This document shows positions 17,559 to 28,046 of a stretch of 64,000 nt of DNA, piece by piece. Every line of letters begins with the position of its first letter. Position 1 is the stretch's first letter. A model generated the notes under the pieces. It was not told the DNA's origin. It did no database searches and worked only from the letters and a program-made list of their open reading frames with translations. Made by a program: the position numbers and the translations under genes. The DNA lies in NCBI RefSeq assembly GCF_007860135.1, contig NZ_SJPV01000001.1, positions 1,485,299-1,549,298 of the forward strand, in the 5' to 3' direction. The stretch is from Novipirellula artificiosorum (GTDB lineage Bacteria; Planctomycetota; Planctomycetia; Pirellulales; Pirellulaceae).

Positions 17559-20207
17559 TTAGGACTTTCCTTGAAACTGAAAGTCCGTTCCGTCAAAGTC
17601 GACTTCGACGGTCATCCCCTCCTCATAGGCATTTTTCAACAGCGACGCCGCTAACGGGTTTTGGATTTCATTTTGAATCACCCGCTTCAAAGGCCTTGCT
17701 CCGTAGGTCGGGTCGTAACCGGCCGATGCGATCTGGTCGATCGCGGCATCGGTGACGTCCAAGTGCAGCCCATTTTGCTCGAGTCGTCGCGCTAGCAATT
17801 GCAATTGAAGTGTGACGATTTGTCGAATCTCTTTGCGATTGAGTGGGTGGAAGATCACAATGTCGTCGACCCGGTTCAAGAACTCAGGCAAGAACCTTGC
17901 CTTCAATGATTCTTGAACGGCTTCGCGCATTTCCTGTTCCGTCCCTCCTTCTTCGGCCACGCGCTGGATCGCCTGACTGCCGGCGTTGCTGGTCATCACA
18001 ATGACCGTGTTGGTAAAGTCGACCGTGCGGCCGTGACCATCGGTCAACCGGCCATCGTCAAGCACCTGCAGCAAGATGTTGAAGACGTCGGGGTGTGCCT
18101 TTTCCATCTCGTCAAGCAGCAGCACCGCATAGGGGCGACGGCGGACTGCTTCGGTCAACTTACCGCCCTCTTCGTAGCCGACGTATCCCGGAGGTGCACC
18201 AATCAAACGAGCGACGCTGTGTCGTTCCATGAACTCGCTCATGTCAATCCGCAGCATCGCTTGTTCGTCATCAAACATGACTTCCGCAAGGGCTTTACAG
18301 AGCTCGGTTTTCCCCACACCGGTTGGTCCCAGGAACAAGAACGATCCAATCGGTCGGTTGGGATCCTGCAGGCCGCTGCGACTGCGGCGGACGGCATCGG
18401 AGACGCCCTGCACCGCTTCGTCTTGACCGATCACCCGGCGGTGCAACCGTTCTTCCATCACCAATAACTTGGCGCGTTCGGTTTCCAGCATTCGGGTCAG
18501 CGGAACACCGGTCCATGCGCTAACGACTTCCGCGATTTCATCTTCGGTCACGTCATGACGTAGCAGTCGCCGCTTTTCTTCCTGCTTCGACTCACTGGTT
18601 TGGCTATCCGTTTCCCGCTGTTCGGCATCATCCAGCCGATCTTGCAGTTGCGTTAGTCGACCGCGAACGTCGAGCATTTCGCGATAGATCGACTCGGGGC
18701 TTTCACCGCGCAGTTGTTTTTGCTTCGCTTCGGTATCGAGTGTCGCGAAGCGATGCTCGAGTTGTTCAATTTCTTGACGGACCGATTGGACGTCGTCCAG
18801 CCCCATTTTTTCCGCGTCCCATTGTTCCCTGAGGCTCGCCAATTCATGGTTGATCGCTTCCATTTCCGTCTCGATCTCTTGGCGTTTTTCAACGGCGGAC
18901 TCTTCCTGCTCATCCACCAATTGGCGGTGGGCCAATTCGAGTTGTCGCAATCTCCGCTGCAAACGATCGATTGGTTCCGGAACACTTTCCTTTTCCATTG
19001 CCAAGCGGCTTGCCGCTTCATCGATCAAATCGATTGCCTTATCGGGCAAAAATCGATCGGCGATGTAGCGATTGGAAAGCGTCGCTGCCGCGACAATCGC
19101 GCTGTCGGTGATGCGAACACCGTGATGCGACTCGTAGCGAGACTTCAAACCTCTCAGGATCGCGATCGTGTCCTCGACGGTGGGTTCGCCTACGTAGACC
19201 GGTTGGAAACGACGTTCGAGCGCCGCATCCTTTTCGATATTCTGGCGATACTCGTCGAGAGTGGTGGCACCGATACAGCGGAGCATACCCCGGGCTAATT
19301 CTGGTTTCAACAAATTGGCCGCATCGGCGCTGCCTTCAGCTTTTCCGGCTCCGACGACCAAATGAAGTTCGTCGATAAACAGAATGACCTGTCCACCTGA
19401 ATCTTTGACCTCGCGCAAGACTGCCTTCAGCCGTTCTTCGAAGTCACCACGGAATTTTGCACCGGCAACCAGCGCGCCCATGTCCAACGAGATGACACGC
19501 TTGTCTTTCAAGCTCTGCGGGACATCCCCTTCAAAGATTCGCAATGCCAACCCTTCGGCAATCGCTGTCTTGCCGACGCCAGGCTGTCCGATCAAGACTG
19601 GATTGTTCTTGGTTCGCCGCGAGAGAACCTGAATCACTCGGCGGATTTCGTTGTCACGACCAATCACGGGGTCGAGTTTCCCCTGAGCGGCAAGTTGCGT
19701 CAGGTCGATGCCATATTTTTCCAGCGCCTGGTAGGTGTCTTCCGCGTTCGGGTCGGTTACCCGTGCCGATCCGCGAACCTCGCTCATCGCCTTGAGCACA
19801 TCGTTCTCTGCCACACCGATCAAACTCAGCAAGTTCTTGGCTTTGCTCTCCGCTTGCGTGAGCCCAAGCAGTAAATGTTCGGTGCTGACGTATTCGTCTT
19901 TTAGTTTTGCTGCCGCATCGGCTGCGGCGTCAAAGGTCTTCTGCAGACTCGCTGCGAGTTGCGGTTGGCGGCCACCGGAAACGGACGGCAGTTTCTTTAA
20001 TTCGCTATCCACCAAGCCTTTCAGCTTTGCGGAATCGGCGTTCATCTTGTCGAGCAAAGGACGCGTGATGCCGTCTGACTCGGCCAACATCGATGCAAGA
20101 AGTTGCAGCGGCGTGATCTCGGGATGGCCGGCCGAAGCGGCATTTGCCTGTGCGTCGGCGACGAGTGATTGTGCCTTCGTCGTGAGTTTGTCAAATCGAA
20201 ATGCCAT
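17559..20207 (-). CDS. clpB: ATP-dependent disaggregase ClpB
   Basis: An 882-residue Hsp100 chaperone that, with DnaK, rescues aggregated proteins. Domains in order: double N-domain ('[16 protein letters not shown]'), AAA-1 with Walker A '[13 protein letters not shown]', a long middle coiled coil (about residues 410-530) that is diagnostic of ClpB over ClpA/ClpC, and AAA-2 with Walker A '[14 protein letters not shown]', then '[15 protein letters not shown]' at the end. A GAGGAG ribosome binding site precedes the ATG. It lies 90 bp downstream of dnaK on the same strand, with two strong hairpins between them, so co-transcription with partial processing is likely. Confidence 0.97.
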   Translation of the reverse strand: MAFRFDKLTTKAQSLVADAQANAASAGHPEITPLQLLASMLAESDGITRPLLDKMNADSAKLKGLVDSELKKLPSVSGGRQPQLAASLQKTFDAAADAAAKLKDEYVSTEHLLLGLTQAESKAKNLLSLIGVAENDVLKAMSEVRGSARVTDPNAEDTYQALEKYGIDLTQLAAQGKLDPVIGRDNEIRRVIQVLSRRTKNNPVLIGQPGVGKTAIAEGLALRIFEGDVPQSLKDKRVISLDMGALVAGAKFRGDFEERLKAVLREVKDSGGQVILFIDELHLVVGAGKAEGSADAANLLKPELARGMLRCIGATTLDEYRQNIEKDAALERRFQPVYVGEPTVEDTIAILRGLKSRYESHHGVRITDSAIVAAATLSNRYIADRFLPDKAIDLIDEAASRLAMEKESVPEPIDRLQRRLRQLELAHRQLVDEQEESAVEKRQEIETEMEAINHELASLREQWDAEKMGLDDVQSVRQEIEQLEHRFATLDTEAKQKQLRGESPESIYREMLDVRGRLTQLQDRLDDAEQRETDSQTSESKQEEKRRLLRHDVTEDEIAEVVSAWTGVPLTRMLETERAKLLVMEERLHRRVIGQDEAVQGVSDAVRRSRSGLQDPNRPIGSFLFLGPTGVGKTELCKALAEVMFDDEQAMLRIDMSEFMERHSVARLIGAPPGYVGYEEGGKLTEAVRRRPYAVLLLDEMEKAHPDVFNILLQVLDDGRLTDGHGRTVDFTNTVIVMTSNAGSQAIQRVAEEGGTEQEMREAVQESLKARFLPEFLNRVDDIVIFHPLNRKEIRQIVTLQLQLLARRLEQNGLHLDVTDAAIDQIASAGYDPTYGARPLKRVIQNEIQNPLAASLLKNAYEEGMTVEVDFDGTDFQFQGKS

Positions 20208-20231
20208 CTTGAATCGCTCCTCTTGCCCCGT

Positions 20232-20293
20232 CGTCCTGCGACCTTGGCCGCAGGACGTTTGTTGAATCCTGTCCCGCGGTGACCCCGCGGGAC
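20232..20293 (-). promoter_or_regulatory. Two hairpins between dnaK and clpB
   Basis: Two perfect 9-bp stems: 20232-20240 with 20249-20257 (arm CGTCCTGCG, 8-nt loop) and 20271-20279 with 20285-20293 (arm GTCCCGCGG, 5-nt loop). Neither is followed by a T-run on the minus strand, so they are not classical terminators. They could protect or punctuate the dnaK-clpB message, or be dispersed palindromes. Confidence 0.7.
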
Positions 20294-20297
20294 GATC

Positions 20298-22232
20298 TTA
20301 ATCCTTGACTTCGAAATCTGCGTCGATTGCGTCGTCATCTTCGCTCGGTGCAGCCGCAGCCGCACCGGCTGGGTCCGCACCGGCTGCCGCTCCCGCAGCA
20401 TCGGTCTTTTCATACAGCACTTTGCTGAATGCTTGTGACGCTGCGTCGAGCTCGTCGGTCGCTTGTTTGATCGCGGCAACGTCCTCCGTTTCAGCGGCAT
20501 TCTTGACCTTTTCGATCGCCTTGTTCATCGGTTCGGTATCCGAATCCGCCAGCTTTTCCTTGTGCTCGGCCATCAATTTTTCAAGTTGATAAACCTGCTG
20601 GCTTGCCTTGTTGCGGGCTTCAACCAACTCGAACTGGCGACGGTCTTCGTCGGCGTTGACGTCGGCGTCCTTTCGCATTTGTTCGATTTCGTCTTCGCTT
20701 AGACCGCCTGCTTCCTTGATTTGGACCGACGCTTCTTTACCGGTTTTTAGTTCCTTCGCGGAAACGCTCAAGATCCCATTCTGGTCAATGTCGAACTTGA
20801 CTTCGATCTGAGGCACACCACGTGGTTGTGGGGGAATGCCTTCCAAATTGAATTCGCCTAGCAAGCGGTTGTGTGCGGCCATCTTTCGTTCACCTTGGAA
20901 CACACGCACGGTGACCGCGGTCTGGTTATCCGCTGCGGTACTAAAGACGTTCTTCTTCTCGACGGGGATCGTGGTGTTTCGCTCGACCAAAGCCGTCATC
21001 ACGCCACCTTCGGTTTCAATCCCAAGGGTCAGAGGCGCCACATCGAGCAGTAGCACGTCGGTACGGTCGCCCGCCAACACGCTCGCTTGAATCGCAGCGC
21101 CGACGGCAACGACTTCATCGGGGTTCACACCTTGGTGGGGATCTTTGCCGAAGATCTCTTTCACAATCTCGCGAACCTTCGGGACACGCGTGCTACCGCC
21201 GACCAAAACGACTTCGTCGATGTCGCCCGGCTTCATGCCAGCGTCCTTCAACGCTTGCAGTACCGGTTCCTTCACCTTTTCGACTAACGAATCGATCAGT
21301 TCCTCGAACTTGCTTCGAGTGATCTTCATCGTCAAATGCTTCGGTCCTGATTGGTCCATCGTGATGAAGGGCAAATTGATGTCGGTTTCCGGCAGCGTGC
21401 TGAGTTCCTTCTTGGCTTTTTCACACGCTTCTTGCAAACGCTGCAACGCCATCGCATCGTTACGCAAATCGATACCGCTGTCCTTCTTGAACTCGTCAGC
21501 GACATAGTGAATGAGGGCCTCGTCAAAGTCATCCCCACCGAGGTGCGTATTACCCGAGGTGCTGATCACTTGGAAGACTCGGCTCTCTTGCTCTTCATCA
21601 CCGCTGTCGGCAACTTCCAAAACCGAAACGTCGAACGTCCCGCCACCGAGGTCGAACACGATGATCTTTTCATCTTTCTTTTTATCCAGCCCATACGCCA
21701 ATGCCGCAGCGGTCGGTTCATTAATGATTCGGGCGACTTCCAAGCCCGCGATCTGACCCGCATCCTTGGTCGCTTGGCGCTGCGCGTCGTTGAAGTAAGC
21801 AGGTACGGTAATCACCGCTTTGTTGACTTTGTGTCCCAGATAGGACTCCGCAGATTCCTTCAACTTTCGCAGCACCTTTGCCGAGATCTCTTGCGGTGTG
21901 TATTCCTTGTCACCGACTTTGATCTTGACGTATTCGCCTGCCCCACCGGTGACGCCGTACGGCACCATCTTTTCTTCGGACTCGACCTCATTGTGTCGCC
22001 GGCCCATGAATCGTTTCACCGAGTAAACGGTTCGCTTTGGGTTGGTCACGGCTTGCCGACGAGCCGGTTCGCCAACGATCGTATCTTCCTTGTCGGTGAA
22101 AGCGACCACACTCGGGGTCAAACGGTTGCCTTCGGGGTTGGGGATGACCTTCGGCTCGCTACCTTCCATAATCGCTACAACGCTATTCGTTGTGCCGAGG
22201 TCAATTCCGATAATCTTTTCGCCTTGAGCCAT
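20298..22232 (-). CDS. dnaK: Chaperone DnaK (Hsp70)
   Basis: A 644-residue Hsp70 with an intact ATPase domain ('[15 protein letters not shown]', '[17 protein letters not shown]', '[16 protein letters not shown]', '[13 protein letters not shown]'), the substrate domain ('[14 protein letters not shown]') and an Ala-rich acidic tail ending 'DFEVKD', the EEVD-like end of bacterial DnaK. AGGAG lies upstream of the ATG. Unlike many bacteria, grpE and dnaJ are not adjacent; clpB follows instead. No CIRCE operator is visible upstream, so control is probably not by HrcA at this promoter. Confidence 0.98.
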   Translation of the reverse strand: MAQGEKIIGIDLGTTNSVVAIMEGSEPKVIPNPEGNRLTPSVVAFTDKEDTIVGEPARRQAVTNPKRTVYSVKRFMGRRHNEVESEEKMVPYGVTGGAGEYVKIKVGDKEYTPQEISAKVLRKLKESAESYLGHKVNKAVITVPAYFNDAQRQATKDAGQIAGLEVARIINEPTAAALAYGLDKKKDEKIIVFDLGGGTFDVSVLEVADSGDEEQESRVFQVISTSGNTHLGGDDFDEALIHYVADEFKKDSGIDLRNDAMALQRLQEACEKAKKELSTLPETDINLPFITMDQSGPKHLTMKITRSKFEELIDSLVEKVKEPVLQALKDAGMKPGDIDEVVLVGGSTRVPKVREIVKEIFGKDPHQGVNPDEVVAVGAAIQASVLAGDRTDVLLLDVAPLTLGIETEGGVMTALVERNTTIPVEKKNVFSTAADNQTAVTVRVFQGERKMAAHNRLLGEFNLEGIPPQPRGVPQIEVKFDIDQNGILSVSAKELKTGKEASVQIKEAGGLSEDEIEQMRKDADVNADEDRRQFELVEARNKASQQVYQLEKLMAEHKEKLADSDTEPMNKAIEKVKNAAETEDVAAIKQATDELDAASQAFSKVLYEKTDAAGAAAGADPAGAAAAAPSEDDDAIDADFEVKD

Positions 22233-22656
22233 GCTGGTTCTCCTAAAACTTTCGAATCAATGATGTGTCGCGTTGACCAGACCGAATCAAGATTCGAGCC
22301 CTGCGGCGACGTTGGTGGTGAGTGAAACGGTCGCTCGTCCGCTGGGGCGGACTGGCGCTGGGCCGACCGGCAATCAAAACGTTGTCGAATCGTCAGCTCC
22401 ATTGAGGACACGAAGAAGATTGGCAAAGCTTGTGCCGAACAGCTTGTCAAGACGCCGTTTTTTTTCTGGCAGCCGAGAAATACCCCGTTTTTTCCGGTAA
22501 AATCGCTTTTGCGTTTCTTCAACTCTTATTGGGCGAGCTCGAAACTGGCAGTCGCTGCCGAGTGGCTCGATCGATGCGATGCGCCCGGTGTCAAAATGAC
22601 AGCCTTTGGGGTTAAATGAGATCCGATTCTATTGTCACCCTTCAAAAGCCCAATCG
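22233..22656. other. Divergent regulatory region between dnaK and pheA
   Basis: 424 bp without a convincing gene. On the minus strand a TTGACA hexamer (22445-22450) could be a -35 box for dnaK, but no good -10 box follows it. No inverted repeat of the CIRCE type was found. Runs of T lie at about 22458-22465 and 22488-22493. Confidence 0.4.
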
Positions 22657-23727
22657 ATGAATCTTCCGACCGACCGCATCCGAGAAATTGACTCGCAAAT
22701 CCTCCGGCTGATTGAATCACGTGCCGCGGAGGTCGATGGGGTGTCCGGCATGGCGATGGACCCAAACGAAGCCGCACTCGGACGCGTTGCTGCGGCTGCC
22801 CGAGACATCGATGCAACCGTTGCCGCCAACACGTTGAAGTCTTCTCGGATCGCTCCGTCATCGCAGGCCGAGATCCTCAAGCATATCGCAAGCGTTTGTC
22901 TCGCTACCGTGACCGAGCTTCGTGTTGCGTTTTTGGGGCCGAAGTACAGCTACAGCCATTTGGCCGCGATCAAGTATTTTGGCGAAGGAGCCGATGTGGC
23001 TCCGGTCGGTTCGATCGCTGCGGTGTTCGAAGCCGTTACGCGTGGGGACGTGACTGCGGGGTTGGTGCCGATTGAAAATAGCACCGATGGGCGGATCGTG
23101 GATACGTTGGGGTTGTTCATTCGCAAGCAGGCGCACATCTGTGGCGAAGTGGTGCTGCCGATTCATCACAACTTGTTGTCGAGTTCGCCGCGAGAATCCA
23201 TTCGTGAAATCCATAGCAAGCCCCAGGTGTTGTCGCAGTGTCGCAAATGGTTGGCGTCACACTTCCCGGACGCAAAGCTTGTGGAAAGCGGCAGTTCCAC
23301 GGCGGCCGCCCAGTGGGCTGCGAGCCAACCCGGAGCCGCAGCGGTCGCAAGCATCGAAGCGGGGCGTCAGTACCGGTTGGACGTGTTGGCTGCAAACATT
23401 GAAGACAACTCCAATAACGTCACTCGCTTTGCCGTGCTCGGCAAAGAGCATCCTCAACGGACGGGTGACGATAAGACATCGTTGTTGTTCCAGGTCAACC
23501 ATCAACCCGGTGCGCTTGCGGACGTGATGACCGTCTTTAAAGCGAACCGATTGAATTTGACTTGGATCGAGTCCTTTCCCTCACCCGATACTCGAGCGGA
23601 GTACCTGTTCTTTGTGGAGTTGACCGGCCACCAAGACGACCCCGCCGTCGCCGCTGCCTTGCAAACGCTGAGCCAACAAGCTCAGCGTTTGGAAGTACTC
23701 GGCTCCTATCCACGGGCGTTGGATTAG
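22657..23727 (+). CDS. pheA: Prephenate dehydratase (P-protein-like)
   Basis: 356 residues; converts prephenate to phenylpyruvate for phenylalanine synthesis. The dehydratase domain is clear: 'VAFLGPKYSYSHLAAIKYFG', 'PIENSTDGRIVDTL', 'NNVTRFAVLG' (catalytic Thr-Arg-Phe). An ACT domain follows ('LLFQVNHQPGALADVMTVF', 'LTWIESFPS'), the site of phenylalanine feedback. The first 90 residues start like an AroQ chorismate mutase ('REIDSQILRLIESRAAEV') but then contain an Ala-rich stretch and lack the Lys and Arg block expected downstream, so mutase activity is doubtful. The ATG at 22657 fits the domain start. Its stop is one base from the stop of the convergent protease gene. Confidence 0.92.
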   Translation: MNLPTDRIREIDSQILRLIESRAAEVDGVSGMAMDPNEAALGRVAAAARDIDATVAANTLKSSRIAPSSQAEILKHIASVCLATVTELRVAFLGPKYSYSHLAAIKYFGEGADVAPVGSIAAVFEAVTRGDVTAGLVPIENSTDGRIVDTLGLFIRKQAHICGEVVLPIHHNLLSSSPRESIREIHSKPQVLSQCRKWLASHFPDAKLVESGSSTAAAQWAASQPGAAAVASIEAGRQYRLDVLAANIEDNSNNVTRFAVLGKEHPQRTGDDKTSLLFQVNHQPGALADVMTVFKANRLNLTWIESFPSPDTRAEYLFFVELTGHQDDPAVAAALQTLSQQAQRLEVLGSYPRALD

Positions 23728-23728
23728 A

Positions 23729-25225
23729 TCAACGCACAACGAGAAGCATCCGTGTATTGCCACGGCGGACGGTCAAGCGGACCGATTGCCGTTGCTCGAT
23801 CGCTTCGTCCATGATCATCTTCAACTGGTCCGCCGAAGAAACCTGGATACCGGCGGCCGATTCGATCACGTCGCCGACTTGCAGTTCGCCTTGAGCGGCG
23901 AGGCTGCCATCTCGGATGCTGTTGACAATCAACCCGCTGCGGAGTCCTTCGTAGCCATACTTGCTGGCCGATTCGGGCGTCACGGGAATCAATAAAGCGC
24001 CCATCACCTCACCGCTACCGAACATGGCCATCGCGGCGCCTGTCCGTTCCTGCAAATGGACGGTGACTTTCGATTCCTTGCCATTTCGATTGACATCCAT
24101 CACGACGGTCGATCCGGGAGGACGGCTGGCGACATAGTTGCGCAATTGAGCACCCGATTTGATCTCTTTTCCGTCGAGTCGTGTGACGACGTCGCCGGGT
24201 TGCAGTCCCGCGGTGGCGGCGGGCTGGTTCTCTAAAACCGCACCGATCAATGCACCCGATTGGGCCGAAAGACTGTACTTCTTGATGCGTTCAGGGGTCA
24301 CATCGACCACCTGAGCGCCGAGAAAGCCTCGTCGGACCTCGCCATTCTCGATAATCGATTCAAGGACCGGTTTCGCGAGCGATACCGGAATCGCGAAGCC
24401 GATCCCCGCGCTGACGCCTGAGCGAGACAGGATGGCTGTATTGATGCCAACCAGTTCGCCTCGCAAATTCACCAACGGTCCCCCCGAGTTGCCAGGGTTG
24501 ATGGCAGCGTCGGTCTGCAGAAAGTCCTCAAAACCATTGCCATCGTCGACAATGCCTTGGATCCGGTTCTTTCCGCTGATGATCCCGGCCGTGACCGTTT
24601 GGTCCAATCCAAACGGGCTGCCGATCGCCAGCACCCAATCGCCGACGCGAATCTCGTCGGAATTGCCCAGCAGAACGGGCTGCAGCCCGCTGAGGTCCAC
24701 TTTCAAAACGGCCAAGTCGGTTTGCGGATCGGTGCCGACGACTTTTGCATCGATGACCGTATCGTCACTCATCTGCACCGATAGCGTGTCTGCGTCTTCG
24801 ACGACATGATTGTTCGTCAGAATGTAGCCGTCACTGCGAACGATCACACCGCTTCCCATTCCCTCATGTTCTCGTTTCTGGGGGCGCCTGGCTCCGAAGT
24901 CAAAAAAATCTTCAAAACCGGGGGGGACTTGTTGACGTAGACCGGGCGGTAAGCTTTGTGCACCTCCGATCACTTCGGTTTGCTTGGTGCTGATACTGAC
25001 CACGCTCGGACGGATCGACTCGGCAACATTGCGAAAGGCCGACGACAAATCTTGCGCCGTCGCGAGAGGATGACTCTGAAGCGGGCGGTCAGGTTGACGC
25101 GGTGCGTCCTGCGCCAAAACGCCACGGTTGAGCGGCTGAGGTAGCGTCAAAACCGCGCCGGTCAGTAGCGAGCCGACGATCATCGCTCCGAACAGAAGGC
25201 TTATTCTTTTCCACAATTGGTCCAC
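23729..25225 (-). CDS. HtrA/DegP-type periplasmic serine protease
   Basis: 498 residues. An N-terminal hydrophobic signal/anchor (about 8-28), trypsin-like protease with His140 ('ILTNNHVVED'), Asp170 ('DPQTDLAVLKV') and Ser247 ('INPGNSGGPLV'), then two PDZ domains ('QPGDVVTRLDGKEI' and 'LQVGDVIESAAGIQV'). This is the DegQ/MucD architecture for quality control of exported proteins. The start is a GTG preceded by a GAGGAG ribosome binding site. It is transcribed alone, divergently from glgC. Confidence 0.95.
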   Translation of the reverse strand: MDQLWKRISLLFGAMIVGSLLTGAVLTLPQPLNRGVLAQDAPRQPDRPLQSHPLATAQDLSSAFRNVAESIRPSVVSISTKQTEVIGGAQSLPPGLRQQVPPGFEDFFDFGARRPQKREHEGMGSGVIVRSDGYILTNNHVVEDADTLSVQMSDDTVIDAKVVGTDPQTDLAVLKVDLSGLQPVLLGNSDEIRVGDWVLAIGSPFGLDQTVTAGIISGKNRIQGIVDDGNGFEDFLQTDAAINPGNSGGPLVNLRGELVGINTAILSRSGVSAGIGFAIPVSLAKPVLESIIENGEVRRGFLGAQVVDVTPERIKKYSLSAQSGALIGAVLENQPAATAGLQPGDVVTRLDGKEIKSGAQLRNYVASRPPGSTVVMDVNRNGKESKVTVHLQERTGAAMAMFGSGEVMGALLIPVTPESASKYGYEGLRSGLIVNSIRDGSLAAQGELQVGDVIESAAGIQVSSADQLKMIMDEAIEQRQSVRLTVRRGNTRMLLVVR

Positions 25226-25581
25226 CTTAGGTACTCCTCACTTAAATCATCGTTATTGAAATCGGTTTCATCTCATTGGCATGATTGTATTCTGCCGATA
25301 CGTCAAAATATCGCCTATCTTCACTAAAAAGCAAACCGGAAAACCTGACCCTAGCAAGCACCTCGATGGGAGTTCGCCCCGCTCGGGAGAACGCGGGGGC
25401 TTTGTGTTTGGCTCCCGAAAACGCAGCCCGTCGACGTTGTCAGCGCGGCCGAAAAGAGTTCGCACCCTTTTTCAAAGACCTGGGTCCTTTTTACGCCATT
25501 GACCGAGTGCCGTTGAACATTTGCAGCCCTTCATCTGCTAAGCTGAGAGGGAACGCCTACACGCAAGGAGCAACCAAATTG
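25226..25581. other. Intergenic region between htrA-like gene and glgC
   Basis: 356 bp. The glgC reading frame stays open upstream through this stretch, but the extra sequence has no family resemblance and is rejected as coding. An AAGGAG ribosome binding site lies at 25565-25570. No terminator or convincing promoter pair was identified. Confidence 0.45.
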
Positions 25582-26838
25582 ATGCGAGACACTTTGACGG
25601 TGATTTTGGCCGGAGGACGCGGGACGCGGCTTGAATCCTTGACGCGGGATCGAGCAAAACCAGCCGTGCCGTTCGGTGGTTTGTATCGGATCGTCGATTT
25701 TGTGCTGAGCAATTGCCTCAATAGCGACATGCGCCGCCTCTTGCTGCTGACGCAGTACAAAGCCCAATCGCTTGATCGCCACATCAACCTCGCTTGGCGG
25801 AATTATTTTTGTCGCGAACTGGGTGAATTCATCGATGTGATGCCGCCACAACAGCGGATCGATGACAATTGGTATCAAGGCACCGCGGACGCGGTTTACC
25901 AGAACATCTATGCGATTGAGAACGCGCAGCCCAAGGATGTGGTGGTTCTCGCGGGCGACCATATCTACAAGATGAATTACAAGCCGATGGTGGATTTTCA
26001 CCGCAAGATGGACGCCGATATCACCATCGGCGCGCTGCGAGTGGCTCGTAACGAAGCGACTCAATTCGGCGTGCTGCAAACCGATGTGGATCATCGGTTG
26101 ACGGGTTTTCAAGAAAAACCAGCCGATCCAATTGCCATGCCCGAAGACCCCGACATGTGTTTAGCGTCCATGGGCATATACGTTTTCAACGCCAGGTTCT
26201 TGTACGAACAGCTTTGCGACGACGCGACAAACACCGGAAGCGATCACGACTTTGGCAAGAACATCATTCCGGCGGCGATTGACGATTACCGTGTTTTTGC
26301 CTTTCCGTTCTTAGACGAGAATCGCAAGCGAGATGCCTATTGGCGTGACGTCGGGACCATCGATGCCTACTACGAAGCGAATATGGACCTCGTCGGTGTT
26401 GATCCTCAGCTCAACCTCTATGACCAAGTTTGGCCGATTCGGTCCTACCAACCGATGCTTCCGCCACCCAAATTTGTTTTCGGCAGCGAGGGGCCTTCGT
26501 CGCGACGGGGTGAGGCGCTCGATTCAATCGTTTGCCAAGGGGCGATCATCAGCGGCGGTAGCGTCTCGCGTAGCGTGATCGGGCCCAACGTGCGGATCAA
26601 TAGCTATGCGCAAGTCGAAGACAGCATCTTGTTTGACGGCGTCGAAGTCGGTCGGCGATGTCGCTTGCGGCGCGTGATTATCGACAAGGGAGTCCACATT
26701 CCCTCGGAAACCGAAATCGGTTTTGACCCAGCCGCCGACGCCGCTCGCGGTTTCACGGTGACCGATAGCGGGATTGTGGTGATCGCTCGAGGGGAACAGA
26801 TTGAACCGTCACGCGGACGAATGAACGTTCTATCCTAG
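25582..26838 (+). CDS. glgC: Glucose-1-phosphate adenylyltransferase
   Basis: 418 residues. It makes ADP-glucose from glucose-1-phosphate and ATP, the committed step of bacterial glycogen synthesis. Motifs: '[20 protein letters not shown]' (nucleotide binding), '[13 protein letters not shown]', '[12 protein letters not shown]', 'LAGDHIYKM', 'FQEKP' and '[19 protein letters not shown]', followed by a left-handed beta-helix C-terminal domain. AAGGAG lies upstream; a TTG one codon earlier is an equally spaced alternative. No other glycogen gene is in the window. The next gene on the strand is a diguanylate cyclase about 70 bp downstream. Confidence 0.96.
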   Translation: MRDTLTVILAGGRGTRLESLTRDRAKPAVPFGGLYRIVDFVLSNCLNSDMRRLLLLTQYKAQSLDRHINLAWRNYFCRELGEFIDVMPPQQRIDDNWYQGTADAVYQNIYAIENAQPKDVVVLAGDHIYKMNYKPMVDFHRKMDADITIGALRVARNEATQFGVLQTDVDHRLTGFQEKPADPIAMPEDPDMCLASMGIYVFNARFLYEQLCDDATNTGSDHDFGKNIIPAAIDDYRVFAFPFLDENRKRDAYWRDVGTIDAYYEANMDLVGVDPQLNLYDQVWPIRSYQPMLPPPKFVFGSEGPSSRRGEALDSIVCQGAIISGGSVSRSVIGPNVRINSYAQVEDSILFDGVEVGRRCRLRRVIIDKGVHIPSETEIGFDPAADAARGFTVTDSGIVVIARGEQIEPSRGRMNVLS

Positions 26839-26909
26839 GCGCAGGTTGAACTCCAACAACTCCGACGATATCGCGTGATGAGAACGTTACATTGCAGGGA
26901 AATGCGATC

Positions 26910-27818
26910 ATGATGATGGCTGGCGGATTATCGCTCGCGCTCGTGTTGCTGGTCATCGGCATCGCGATTGGATTGAGGCTTGCTCGACGGCAATCCAAAA
27001 CGAATGCAGCGATGAGTCAAGACGAACGTGAACGGATGCTGCAGATGCTCCACGAGCTCGGGGCCTGGACCAGCGAGTATTCAGGAAATGTGTCGCAGTA
27101 CCAAAGTCGGCTCGGCGAACTGAGTGATGCGGTCCGTGTCGATCCGGCGGTCCATCAAGCTGCTCCCAAGGTGGTTTCGCTGCTCCAGCAGATCATGGAC
27201 AGCAATTCTCAGTTGAAATCACGACTCGATGCTGCCGAGCGCCAACTCGATAAACAGACCAAGCAGATCGAGAGTTACCTGACCGAGGCCCGTACGGACG
27301 GGCTAACCGGACTCTACAATCGCCGAGCCTTTGACCAACGGCTCGACGAGCTGTTTGCTGCATTTCGCAAAGGAGGTCGGTCCTTCGTCTTTGTGCTCGT
27401 CGACATCGACCACTTTAAGTCCTTCAATGACACCCACGGGCACCAAGTTGGCGACCAGGTGTTACAGCAGGTCGCCAAGACGCTTCGATTGGAGTTGCAG
27501 GAATCGATCATGGTTGCCCGTTTTGGTGGCGAGGAGTTTTCCGTCTTGATGAATGGGCCGCTACGGATCGCTGCGGAAAAGATGAATGAAGTGCGAAAGA
27601 AGATGGCAGCCCTTCAGATCGAAATCGGCGCCAAAAAACTGTCGGTCACCATCAGTGTTGGTTTGACGGAACCACGCGACGATCTGGTGGTCAGCCCCGT
27701 GGTTCGCCGTGCCGATGAAGCGCTTTATGCAGCCAAAAACATTGGTCGCAACCGAGTGTATTACCACGATGGCAAGGGAGCCATGCTCGTTGGAGCACCG
27801 GAAGTGGCGAGAGGTTGA
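26910..27818 (+). CDS. Membrane-anchored diguanylate cyclase (GGDEF)
   Basis: 302 residues: one N-terminal membrane helix ('LSLALVLLVIGIAIGLRL'), a predicted coiled-coil linker, and a GGDEF domain ('DGLTGLYNRRAFDQRL', 'DIDHFKSFNDTHGHQVGDQVL', active site 'ARFGGEEFSVLM'). The catalytic signature is the permitted GGEEF variant, so it should synthesise c-di-GMP. No upstream RxxD inhibitory site is obvious. No sensory domain is visible, so signal input may come through the membrane helix or coiled coil. The ATG at 26910 is chosen; an in-frame TTG lies at 26892. Confidence 0.92.
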   Translation: MMMAGGLSLALVLLVIGIAIGLRLARRQSKTNAAMSQDERERMLQMLHELGAWTSEYSGNVSQYQSRLGELSDAVRVDPAVHQAAPKVVSLLQQIMDSNSQLKSRLDAAERQLDKQTKQIESYLTEARTDGLTGLYNRRAFDQRLDELFAAFRKGGRSFVFVLVDIDHFKSFNDTHGHQVGDQVLQQVAKTLRLELQESIMVARFGGEEFSVLMNGPLRIAAEKMNEVRKKMAALQIEIGAKKLSVTISVGLTEPRDDLVVSPVVRRADEALYAAKNIGRNRVYYHDGKGAMLVGAPEVARG

Positions 27819-28046
27819 CGGGGCGCGGAAGGGGCCGCTGACGTCGTGATCGGGCAAAATCGGTCGTGGAGGGAAGCGGGTGGCTGGTCGCTCACGTGCT
27901 GAAATGGCTTCGTGGTTTGCCTTGTTCAACGCGGGGACCTGGGAAACGAAAAATCCCGTATATTGTAGAACCGCGTGCCCTGCGTTTTATTGTCTTCTGT
28001 CGCCCGAGCGACATCCATCCTTTTCCTCATCAAGATCGACTGAACC

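Noticed and set aside
22233-22440. CIRCE heat-shock operator upstream of dnaK
   Set aside because: No GAGTGCTAA-type inverted repeat is present in this region on either strand.
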